From a bacterium (GTDB taxonomy: Bacteria > Patescibacteriota > Gracilibacteria > UM-FILTER-43-11), in NCBI GenBank assembly GCA_030426875.1, contig JAUHXI010000003.1, positions 1 to 23,640 of the forward strand: a stretch of DNA of 23,640 nucleotides. The letters run 5' to 3'. The translations under genes and the position numbers were made by a program. This document shows positions 7,712-14,163 of the stretch, piece after piece (position 1 is the first letter of the stretch; each line of letters opens with the position of its first letter). Under the pieces are notes generated by a model. That model was not told the origin of the DNA. It made no database searches and saw nothing but the letters and a program-made list of their open reading frames with translations.

Positions 7712-7838
7712 ACATAACACTGCGTATGCGGCTACGGCTTGCTCCGTACCTCCGCAAGCCTCCACCCATATTTGCCAGCGGTAAGCACTTCGTGCAATTA
7801 TACCACTGGCAAACATCGCATACGCAGAAACGTTATAC
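7712..7838 (+). repeat. Integron attC recombination site 4
   Basis: The best-preserved site. R'' ACATAAC (7712-7718), A, arm CTGCGTATGCG; a perfectly complementary 11-nt arm CGCATACGCAG, AAAC, R' GTTATAC (7832-7838). Inner pairs include TTTGCCAG/CTGGCAAA and GCACTTCGTGC. Length 127 bp. Confidence 0.9.
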
Positions 7839-7874
7839 GCAATTCAAAAAATATTTTTCTTTTAATAAGGAATT

Positions 7875-7903
7875 TTGACAGGCTTTTTAAAAAGGGGAAT
7901 AAA
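7875..7903 (+). promoter_or_regulatory. Candidate promoter for the pentapeptide-repeat gene
   Basis: TTGACA (7875-7880), 17 nt, AATAAA (7898-7903). The -35 is perfect and the -10 weaker. It lies 85 nt upstream of the ATG at 7989. The leader contains a G-run and a T-run but no clear terminator. Confidence 0.5.
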
Positions 7904-7988
7904 TTTGTTTTTTTATTTATTAGAAAGGTGCATAAGGTGTTTTCTCCACTACGCTACGGAAACGCTTTATTGAATTTGAAACAACACT

Positions 7989-9383
7989 ATGAACCAAACA
8001 TGCATAATTTGTAACAAAGAAGACGAGTTTTCACAAAAAACAACAAAATGTATTTTTCACTGTGAAAAAGATGAGTGGTTCATAGCAAAAAATTCTGAAA
8101 AAGAGTGGGATAAAAATCTAGTTAAAAGATTCTGGAAGGAGGTAAGAACGGAAAAGATGGAGAAAAAAGACTATACGTTTCACTATTTTATATTTCCAGC
8201 ATTCGAAATAGAAGAGTTCAAAAAAATAGGCAATTTAATTGTTTCTGAAACACATGGAAACTTCTGGAATGGCAATGAAGAAAAAAAAATTTTCGAAAAA
8301 GAAGTAGGATTTCAAAAAGCTACATTCCTTGAACATGTTAAATTTGGTGGAGTTGCTTTCTTAGAAAAAGTAGATTTTAACTATGCAAATTTCCTGGAAG
8401 AAACTAGCATTGAAGGAACATTTGAAAAATCTGCAGATTTTCATGAAACACAATTTCATAAAAAGGTCTCATTTGGAGGACATTTCAAAGAAAGCATTGT
8501 ATGTTTTACAGTAACTAAATTCGCCAATGGCGCTAGCTTCAAAGCAACTTTTGATAAAGATGTTTTTTTTCCAGGAACTCAGTTTGGAAATATCGTAAGT
8601 TTTCATGATTGCAAGTTTAAGGGCTCAATATTTTTCTATGACAGTAACTTGCCCGATGGCTCATATTTCAGAAGAACCAATCTGGTTAATGCATTTTTTA
8701 AAGATATTCCTTTAGACAATGTTTCTTTCTGGGAATGTAAGTTCCCTACAATCAAAGGAAGGAAGGGTTTACACGATGAAAAAATGCTCCAATACAAAGA
8801 AAAAGATGTAATCTTTAAACAAAAACTTAAAAAAGAGCTTAATTCTTGGGAAAACCTACCAAACACTGGTGATTATGAATCAGTTGAAAATCTTTACCAA
8901 CAACTAAAGAAGAATTTTGAGGAAAGAAGAGATTATGAAACTGCAGGAGATTTTCACATTGGGGAAATGGAAATGAGAAGGTACAAATTCAAAGCAGAAG
9001 TTCGAGATAGAAATAAAGGGGGTAACTTTCTCACTAAGTTCTTATTCAGTATTTGGAATTGGACAACATTCAACACAGCAAGAAGATTTCTACTTTACTG
9101 GTATTTTATGTTCTCTGAATACGGAGAAAAACCAGGAAGAGTTTTTACTTGGTTCTTGCTAATACCTATTTTCGCAGTTCTATATTTCTGGAGTTTTGAA
9201 TTTGAAAATTTAAGAGTAGCAACTGAATTCGCCTTCACTTCATTTATCCCCCTTTTACCAAAAAATATTGAACTTAATACCCTAACATGGGTTTCAAGAG
9301 CAATCTTTTATTTTGAAACAATAATTAGCTCTATTATATGGTTTCTATTATTAATCTCTATTAGAAGGAAGTTCAAAAGATAG
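7989..9383 (+). CDS. Pentapeptide-repeat membrane protein with N-terminal zinc-finger-like motif
   Basis: A 464-residue protein. Cys5, Cys8, Cys21, His24 and Cys25 form a compact metal-binding-like knuckle. About residues 100-255 are degenerate pentapeptide-type repeats with Phe at regular intervals (ATFLEHVKFGGVAFLEKVDF, SADFHETQFHKKVSFGG), expected to fold as a right-handed beta-helix. A motif YQQLKKNFEERRDYETAGDF near 300-325 is common in large pentapeptide membrane proteins. Hydrophobic segments around 383-403 and 437-459 with a loop between (FAFTSFIPLLP) resemble a two-TM channel module, but no TxGYG selectivity filter is seen. It is the last gene of array 2, preceded by attC 4 and followed 3 nt later by an attC-like hairpin. 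At 1.4 kb it is long for a cassette gene. The role is unknown. Confidence 0.8.
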   Translation: MNQTCIICNKEDEFSQKTTKCIFHCEKDEWFIAKNSEKEWDKNLVKRFWKEVRTEKMEKKDYTFHYFIFPAFEIEEFKKIGNLIVSETHGNFWNGNEEKKIFEKEVGFQKATFLEHVKFGGVAFLEKVDFNYANFLEETSIEGTFEKSADFHETQFHKKVSFGGHFKESIVCFTVTKFANGASFKATFDKDVFFPGTQFGNIVSFHDCKFKGSIFFYDSNLPDGSYFRRTNLVNAFFKDIPLDNVSFWECKFPTIKGRKGLHDEKMLQYKEKDVIFKQKLKKELNSWENLPNTGDYESVENLYQQLKKNFEERRDYETAGDFHIGEMEMRRYKFKAEVRDRNKGGNFLTKFLFSIWNWTTFNTARRFLLYWYFMFSEYGEKPGRVFTWFLLIPIFAVLYFWSFEFENLRVATEFAFTSFIPLLPKNIELNTLTWVSRAIFYFETIISSIIWFLLLISIRRKFKR

Positions 9384-9386
9384 TAA

Positions 9387-9475
9387 GGTGTTTTGGGCTC
9401 GGGCATTCACCCCTTAATCCCCTCTGCCCTTCGCCCAAAACGGAAAAACAAAATCGGATCTTTCTTTTGTAAGAG
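9387..9475 (+). repeat. attC-like hairpin unit, copy 2
   Basis: Copy of the unit at 864-950, with over 90% identity by eye across the hairpin (9387-9443) plus the AAAATCGGATC...TTGTAAGAGC tail. Arms TTTTGGGC and GCCCAAAA enclose GGGCA/TGCCC. Both copies begin within 3-6 nt of a preceding stop codon. Confidence 0.65.
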
Positions 9476-9508
9476 CAATTTCTTTCAGAAATTAAAAGAA
9501 TCCGATCT
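9452..9508 (+). other. Long imperfect hairpin
   Basis: AATCGGATCTTTCTTTT pairs with AAAAGAATCCGATCT, with an inner AATTTC/GAAATT stem. It overlaps the tail of the repeat unit. In copy 1 the right arm is missing. It could be the outer arm of a degenerate recombination site or a transcript-end structure. Confidence 0.5.
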
Positions 9509-9612
9509 TAACAGACTATAATCATAAAAAGTGTATGATACCTAAGTGCATCAGGATTCATTCATTTCACACCACGTGATTTAAAAAATAATTCAACCCA
9601 CCTTTAACCTTT

Positions 9613-10809
9613 ATGAAAATAGCAGTGGTAGGCTCCGGACCAGCGGGAATATTCACCTGCCTTCAGTTGGCTGATTTTAAAGGTGAGGTTCATCTATTCG
9701 AGCAAAATAAACAAGTGGGGGTCAAGTTAGAACGAACAGGCGGTGGGCGAATGAATGTGACAAATCGGGTTTTTTCGGAAAAAGAGTTTTCCTCCAATCA
9801 AGCCAACCTGCTTAAAAAACTCTTTAAAAACCCATGGGTTAAAAATCGCTTTCAATTGTTCGAAAAAATGGGAATAGAATATGAATGGGAAGGAAATCGG
9901 GCGATTCTAAAAAGTCAGGATGCCGTGAAGGAAGTGGCCCGTTTGAATGAAATGCTTGAGCAACAGGACAATTTAAGGTTTCAACTGAATTCTGAAGTCA
10001 TCGGCGTGGAAAAAAAAGAGGATCAGTTTGAACTGAAATTTTTATCCGCAGGTGTGGAGGATATCGCTCATTTTGACATGGTGGTTTTGACTGGAGGCGG
10101 CATGTTTAGAATCGGCCGCCCCTCAGACGCAGAACTCATCTACCAACTCCCTCTTCAGCTAGGCCACCGCATTACAGGCCTTACCCCCTCCCTTTCTAGC
10201 CTGGTGATCAAACAGAATCCACTCAGGGATTTTTCGGGCATTTCGCTTAAAGCTGAACTGACAGATCTAGCCTCTGGCCAAAAAAGAGTCGATGACATGC
10301 TCATAGCCCACCATGGATTTTCGGGCCCTTTGGCCTTAGATTTTTCTTCCGTTTTGAGTGGCGAGAAAGTCTCCCTCAATTTTTTACCAGATGTAAAAGA
10401 AGATGTGTTCACCGCTGAATTCAATGCCTTGCGCCAGGGAAAACACTTGGTGAGAGGGTTTTTAAGAGAATACCTACCCAGACGATTGGCGGATTGGCAT
10501 CTTTTTAAAGCAGAAATACAAGACAATATGACCATTGCCGATGTGAGCAAAGATAAACTAAAAGCGCTCCGAAAATCACTGTATCGCCTAGAGTTCGATC
10601 ATGTGTCCACCCTTGGCTATTCGGCCTGCTGGACCACCCGAGGCGGAATCGATTTATCAGAAGTCAACATGGCCCGCTTGGAATCCAAACGTCATAAAAA
10701 CCTCTATTTCGCAGGGGAAATATTAGACGTAAACGGGCTTTGTGGGGGCTACAACATTAGCTTTGCAGCAATTTCAGCTAAGATTGTAGCGGAAGCAGTT
10801 TTGGGATAA
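9613..10809 (+). CDS. BaiN/RdsA-family NAD(P)/FAD-dependent oxidoreductase (HI0933/YhiN-like)
   Basis: A 398-residue flavoprotein. An N-terminal Rossmann fold binds FAD through GSGPAG (residues 7-12), followed by LERTGGGRMNVTNR, the signature of the HI0933/YhiN family. Other family marks are VLTGGGMFRIGRPSDAE in the middle, HHGFSGPLALDFS, and the C-terminal YFAGEILDVNGLCGGYN with a terminal helix that closes the FAD site. The family includes BaiN, but the substrate of most members is unknown. Length is normal. It ends 251 bp before the first tRNA-derived repeat, so it marks the chromosomal side of the island. Confidence 0.9.
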   Translation: MKIAVVGSGPAGIFTCLQLADFKGEVHLFEQNKQVGVKLERTGGGRMNVTNRVFSEKEFSSNQANLLKKLFKNPWVKNRFQLFEKMGIEYEWEGNRAILKSQDAVKEVARLNEMLEQQDNLRFQLNSEVIGVEKKEDQFELKFLSAGVEDIAHFDMVVLTGGGMFRIGRPSDAELIYQLPLQLGHRITGLTPSLSSLVIKQNPLRDFSGISLKAELTDLASGQKRVDDMLIAHHGFSGPLALDFSSVLSGEKVSLNFLPDVKEDVFTAEFNALRQGKHLVRGFLREYLPRRLADWHLFKAEIQDNMTIADVSKDKLKALRKSLYRLEFDHVSTLGYSACWTTRGGIDLSEVNMARLESKRHKNLYFAGEILDVNGLCGGYNISFAAISAKIVAEAVLG

Positions 10810-10837
10810 TCGTTAGGCTTTGGTTCGAGGTTAAAAG

Positions 10838-11060
10838 GAGCAAAAGCATGTGCAAGCTGGAAAAGCTGACTCGAACATGAGGCGGATTCGTAAGCTGGAG
10901 CCCTGCGATTAAAGGGCCCCCCACAAAATGCGAGGCCAGGGTTCCGAGAAAGTCGGAAGTGAGGAGGGTATTTTGTGGGGAAGGGACCCAAAAATGGGCG
11001 GATACTGGAAAAAAGAATTTCAGAATGAAACGTTTTTGTAAGTAGTAGCCCATTTTTGGG
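10838..11060 (+). other. Structured intergenic block left of the tRNA-derived array
   Basis: This gene-free stretch holds three palindromic parts. Part A (10838-10901) matches 12094-12157 at 52 of 64 positions. Part B has CCCCACAAAAT (10919-10929) pairing with ATTTTGTGGGG (10970-10980); its right end GGTATTTTGTGGGGA recurs at 12079-12092. Part C is a perfect 14-bp inverted repeat ACCCAAAAATGGGC (10986-10999) with GCCCATTTTTGGGT (11048-11061), ending at the att-like repeat. The same parts reappear in the same position relative to the next repeat copy. Confidence 0.7.
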
Positions 11061-11104
11061 TGGAGGTACAGATCGTTTAACTTATTTTTTGTTTGTTTTT
11101 GAGG
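11061..11104 (+). repeat. tRNA-derived att-like repeat, copy 1
   Basis: TGGAGGTAC (the complement of the tRNA-Cys 3' end with CCA) continues as AGATCGTTTAACTTATTTTTT and GTTTGTTTTTGAG. This is the left boundary of the tandem array. It is preceded by the 14-bp inverted repeat that ends at 11061. Confidence 0.85.
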
Positions 11105-11157
11105 CAAAAAGGCAGCTAAACAGCAAAAAACGCCACTATTTCAGTAATTTTGAGATA

Positions 11158-11195
11158 GACAGTTAAGGTTTAAAGTAAGTATGATGTGAACTGTC
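11158..11195 (+). promoter_or_regulatory. Inverted repeat upstream of the membrane-protein gene
   Basis: GACAGTT (11158-11164) and AACTGTC (11189-11195) are perfect 7-bp inverted arms 24 nt apart, lying 31-69 nt upstream of the ATG at 11227. It may be an operator. No regulator is adjacent. Confidence 0.35.
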
Positions 11196-11226
11196 AAAAA
11201 ACAATAAATTTCAATCATCTGTCTAC

Positions 11227-11967
11227 ATGAGTTATACCAAGGTTTACGAAAGCCCATATTTAAAAATGGTAGAACTGACCCTGAAGGACCTCCGTCAGGA
11301 TGGGATTATTAGTGCCAGGGTCCGACCTCAAAACCCCTACGCGATTGAAGTTCTTGAAAAAGAAAAAAATTTAGCCAAGAAGCATATCTTAGAATATGAA
11401 AGCATTACTTTGGCATTGATAGGTGATACTACAAATAGAAGGATAACCGCAGAAGACGAAAAAAAGTTTTTTGAAATGATTAACAGTGAAGTAGCTATCG
11501 GTGAAAAAGTGAATCAAAAACGAGCCAAGTTAGGATTGAAAGACTACTTAAAGCTCTTAACTGCAAATGGTTTTTATATTATAGGCTCATTATTTTTTGC
11601 CTTTGGAGCATTAGACACTAGGCCTCTATTCTTCTTTGTAATTATTCTTGCCCCTGTTCTTTTGATGACTTATATAACCAGTGGCATAACGGGTAGATAT
11701 CGTAGAATACTGGTTCCGCGACCACAAATATCCTACGAAAAATTAGAAAAAGTAGCCAAATTCTCACTTGGCCTCTTTTGGATCATAGCAATCCCGTTAG
11801 CCTATCTAATGCTGAGTCAGTCACCGCTAAGTTTAAATAGCATTCTTACCGGAGAAAAAGAATCGATAAGAATTTTATTGTTTAATATTTTAGGGCCAAT
11901 TATTTATTTGGGATCAGTGCCACATTTATTTATGGCGATGGTTCAAATAAAACAGAGGCAAGAATAA
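11227..11967 (+). CDS. Four-TM membrane protein of unknown function
   Basis: A 246-residue protein. A soluble N-terminal part (about 1-105) is charged and predicted mixed alpha/beta. Four hydrophobic segments follow: about 115-130 (FYIIGSLFFAFGAL), 133-152 (PLFFFVIILAPVLLMTYIT), 178-198 (SLGLFWIIAIPLAYLML) and 215-240 (ILLFNILGPIIYLGSVPHLF). The loop between TM2 and TM3 is basic. I do not recognise the family. It is the only gene of the first module, in + orientation, whereas the cargo genes of the other modules are on the minus strand. Confidence 0.75.
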   Translation: MSYTKVYESPYLKMVELTLKDLRQDGIISARVRPQNPYAIEVLEKEKNLAKKHILEYESITLALIGDTTNRRITAEDEKKFFEMINSEVAIGEKVNQKRAKLGLKDYLKLLTANGFYIIGSLFFAFGALDTRPLFFFVIILAPVLLMTYITSGITGRYRRILVPRPQISYEKLEKVAKFSLGLFWIIAIPLAYLMLSQSPLSLNSILTGEKESIRILLFNILGPIIYLGSVPHLFMAMVQIKQRQE

Positions 11968-12029
11968 AGGATGAAAAATGCATAGAAAAACTCCTTTATT
12001 TCATATGTAACTGGGGAATTGAAACGTGA

Positions 12030-12169
12030 CCCTCACAAAGCGAAGCGAGGGTTCGAACATGATGAGAGGAAAGGAAGGTATTTTGTGGGGAGAGAGCAAA
12101 AGCATGCGTAGACTGAAGAAGATGACTCGGAAACGAGACGGATTCGTAAGTTGGAGCATGCTTTTGCGA
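12030..12169 (+). other. Structured right end of the first module
   Basis: Matches the block at 10917-11060. CCCTCACAAAGCGA, AGGGTTC and GGTATTTTGTGGGGA keep their order, then a part with 52/64 identity to 10838-10901. The perfect inverted repeat GCAAAAGCATGC (12096-12107) with GCATGCTTTTGC (12156-12167) ends 2 nt before the next att-like core. Inside is CTCG-GAAA-CGAG, a GNRA-type tetraloop hairpin. Confidence 0.7.
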
Positions 12170-12212
12170 TGGAGGTACAGATCGTTTAGCTTATTTCTTA
12201 TTTGTTTTTGAG
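12170..12212 (+). repeat. tRNA-derived att-like repeat, copy 2
   Basis: Same repeat as at 11061 with four substitutions over 43 nt, all in the right arm. It overlaps the 3' end of the TPR gene: the last codons of that gene, including its stop, are encoded by the repeat's right arm. Confidence 0.85.
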
Positions 12213-13333
12213 CTAAACCCTGCCTCTTCAAGCAATCGATAATTATCACCCATCAATCGTTTGAAGCCTCTGTAATTCAACAAGGGCTTTAGGTCTGGAT
12301 CGGTAATTATTTGCCTAGGAAAGGAGTGGGGATTTATAGAAATAGCAGCAGACATATAGCCAGATGCTTGGTCAAACTTGCCCAATCCAACTAGAGTGCA
12401 AGCTTTATTGTAAAGTGCATGGGAAATGAAGTTCGATTTAGGGGCTAATTTAAGGATACGATCAAAAACCTCTAAAGCTTTTTCATATTGCTTCAAATTT
12501 AAATAAGCATAGCCCATGTACTCTTCAGGCTGCAATTCTCCAAAATGCGGAGAAATTTTATTGGCAATCTCACAATATTCAATAGCCTCTTCATACTTAT
12601 CTTGCAAATTAAATGCATAAGCGATGGAGGAGTATATTCTGCGCGTGTCTAAATCTTCATTTTCTTTTCCTATCTTCTCCTTTTTCAATTTCAAAGCTCT
12701 TTTAAGGCTACTAATCCCACTTTTATATCTTTTGGCATAGACTTGCCCAATTCCCTTGAAATGGAAGAGGCTCCAGTCATTCTTATTTATTTTTAAAGCC
12801 TTATTCGCCATGCTAATAATTTTTCGAAAGCACCACTCCGGGTATTCGGATAAGTCAACCAGCTCCTGTCTCATTAATTCAAATAGAGTATTTTTTTTCT
12901 TAGGATAGTTTTTTTCATAATAATCAATAAGATTACCATCGCTTTTTATCACAAGTTTGTTAATAAAAGCACCCTGTTTTATTTCAAATTTCTCCACATA
13001 TTGGGCGCACTCATCTTCAATATAAAATAGGGCGTCTTCAAGATACTTAGAGAGTTCTTTAAGTATTTTTCTTAATCCATCTTGATAGCCATATTTGGAA
13101 CCACTAGGAATCACGAGGTAAAGCCTTGCTAATTCTTCAGTATAAATATTGGGAGATTCATTTATATTTGGACATCTTATATCAATTTTAGAAGCACTGA
13201 TTACAGCTTTATCTTTGGGGAGCTTTGCATATTTGTTTCTAAATAACCTTTCCTTTCCCTGAATCACTTTTATAACCGCGCCGTTTTTGTGAACCTTTGG
13301 CTCAACCTGGGTGACGAAATGCATATTTCCCAT
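12191..13333 (-). CDS. TPR-repeat protein
   Basis: A 380-residue soluble protein. Residues 1-150 are of unknown fold. From about 170 to 345 there are tetratricopeptide-like helix pairs (ANKALKINKNDWSLFHFKG, SLKRALKLKK, YSSIAYAFNLQDKYEEAIEY, YMGYAYLNLKQYEKALEVF, ALYNKACTLVGLGKFDQA). The end ITDPDLKPLLNYRGFKRLMG is the tail commonly seen after such arrays. TPR proteins scaffold protein contacts; the partner is unknown. An ATG three codons downstream is an equally good start. The only gene of the second module. The C-terminal residues KTNKK lie in the att-like repeat, so the gene end was shaped by recombination. Confidence 0.85.
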   Translation of the reverse strand: MGNMHFVTQVEPKVHKNGAVIKVIQGKERLFRNKYAKLPKDKAVISASKIDIRCPNINESPNIYTEELARLYLVIPSGSKYGYQDGLRKILKELSKYLEDALFYIEDECAQYVEKFEIKQGAFINKLVIKSDGNLIDYYEKNYPKKKNTLFELMRQELVDLSEYPEWCFRKIISMANKALKINKNDWSLFHFKGIGQVYAKRYKSGISSLKRALKLKKEKIGKENEDLDTRRIYSSIAYAFNLQDKYEEAIEYCEIANKISPHFGELQPEEYMGYAYLNLKQYEKALEVFDRILKLAPKSNFISHALYNKACTLVGLGKFDQASGYMSAAISINPHSFPRQIITDPDLKPLLNYRGFKRLMGDNYRLLEEAGFSSKTNKK

Positions 13334-13472
13334 ATTGAATAGATTATTTTTTTAGAAATCAATCAAAGATAGAATACTCCATTAATTAAACCACCGCAAA
13401 AAACAACTGAATACCATGAGGCATCCATAACTCTTTAGAGTCAGGAAAAGACTGTTAAGTCAAATGGTAAAG

Positions 13473-13515
13473 TGGAGGTACAAATCGTTTAGCTTATTTT
13501 TTGTTTGTTTTTGAA
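13473..13515 (+). repeat. tRNA-derived att-like repeat, copy 3
   Basis: Core TGGAGGTAC at 13473-13481, then AAATCGTTTAGCTTATTTTTT. GTTAAGTCAAA lies 19 nt upstream of the core, as at copy 4 and at the tRNA junction. It sits 11 nt beyond the 3' end of the HAD gene. Confidence 0.85.
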
Positions 13516-13526
13516 ATAGGCAAAAA

Positions 13527-13991
13527 CTAAGGTCTCAAAGTGGCAATCAATCTTTTTGGATAAAGCATTAAATCTAGAGCATCATTAATAGATTTCACAA
13601 TAATATCTGCACTTAAAATAGCTTTTGGATGCGCCCCCTCTTCTTGTAAAACAACGATACCTAACCCCACTTGATCTAGCAGTCTGGAATCTATTAAGCC
13701 GTTACCGATAGCAGCTGTTGATTCTACTCCAATTTTCAAGGCTTCTTCTAGCTTGGATTCACCACTTTTAGTTAGCCTTAACTCTAAACCCAATTTTTCT
13801 GAAATTTCCTTAGCATTACCATGGGTATCCCCAGTAAAAAGATAAATGTTAGGCATGATCTCTCTCAAATGTTTTAAGCGAGATGTAACTCCCTCAATTA
13901 TTTTTCCATCAATGGTCAGAGTTCCGTTCAAATCTAAAATCAAGTTCTTAATTTTGAGTGTGCCATGGCTTGGGATTTCTTCAAGTAGCAT
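13527..13991 (-). CDS. Small HAD-superfamily hydrolase
   Basis: A 154-residue, cap-less HAD protein from the ATG at 13991. A TTG at 14003 would add four residues. Motif I is LILDLNGTLT, with the Asp nucleophile but Asn where most phosphatases have the second Asp. Motif II is FTGDTHG, and motif III/IV is AIGNGLIDSRLL. The DLNGT form is usual in the soluble family related to P-type ATPase P domains, so it need not mean loss of activity. The C-terminus LMLYPKRLIATLRP is typical of that family. The substrate is unknown. The only gene of the third module, with its own promoter at 14017-14044. Confidence 0.85.
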   Translation of the reverse strand: MLLEEIPSHGTLKIKNLILDLNGTLTIDGKIIEGVTSRLKHLREIMPNIYLFTGDTHGNAKEISEKLGLELRLTKSGESKLEEALKIGVESTAAIGNGLIDSRLLDQVGLGIVVLQEEGAHPKAILSADIIVKSINDALDLMLYPKRLIATLRP

Positions 13992-14016
13992 ATTTAAAAG
14001 CAATTGTTATAGCCTT

Positions 14017-14044
14017 AGTATAACTGGAAGTCCTTTCTTTTCAA
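14017..14044 (-). promoter_or_regulatory. Candidate promoter of the HAD gene
   Basis: On the minus strand, TTGAAA (14039-14044), 16 nt, TATACT (14017-14022), 25 nt before the ATG at 13991. Confidence 0.5.
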
Positions 14045-14096
14045 GAAAATATAAGAATAAGACAACAAGTTAGCATTAAGTCAAAAGACTTGTGTC

Positions 14097-14139
14097 TGGA
14101 GGTACAGATCGTTTAACTTATTTTTTGTTTATTTTTGAG
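14097..14139 (+). repeat. tRNA-derived att-like repeat, copy 4
   Basis: Core TGGAGGTAC, then AGATCGTTTAACTTATTTTTT, differing from copy 1 at one position (GTTTATTTTTGAG). ATTAAGTCAAA lies 22 nt upstream of the core. On the + strand the frame reaching the core reads SIKSKDL then LEVQIV and stop, which may be the native end of a recombinase. It lies 24 nt beyond the 3' end of the gene at 14164. Confidence 0.85.
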
Positions 14140-14163
14140 ATAAAAAAATAAAACAACTCCTTT

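Larger units (their letters stand above)
6859..9510 (+). mobile_element. Integron-type gene cassette array 2
   Basis: Three same-strand genes are separated by attC sites at 7249-7382 and 7712-7838, and followed by an attC-like hairpin at 9387. Cassette boundaries (cut inside GTT of each R' box) predict a ~456-bp middle cassette (7377-7832) carrying a promoter, a 54-aa gene, a terminator and attC. No integrase is present. Confidence 0.65.

Noticed and set aside
7739..8014. Open frame before the pentapeptide-repeat gene
   Set aside because: It is formed by the arms of attC 4 and the leader, has attC-like codon content and overlaps the real start at 7989.
12026..12211. Plus-strand frame across the structured end of the first module
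   Set aside because: It follows the palindromic block and the att-like repeat and does not look like protein.
11061..14139. CRISPR array
   Set aside because: Repeats are 0.6-1.3 kb apart with genes between; there are no uniform spacers and no cas genes.
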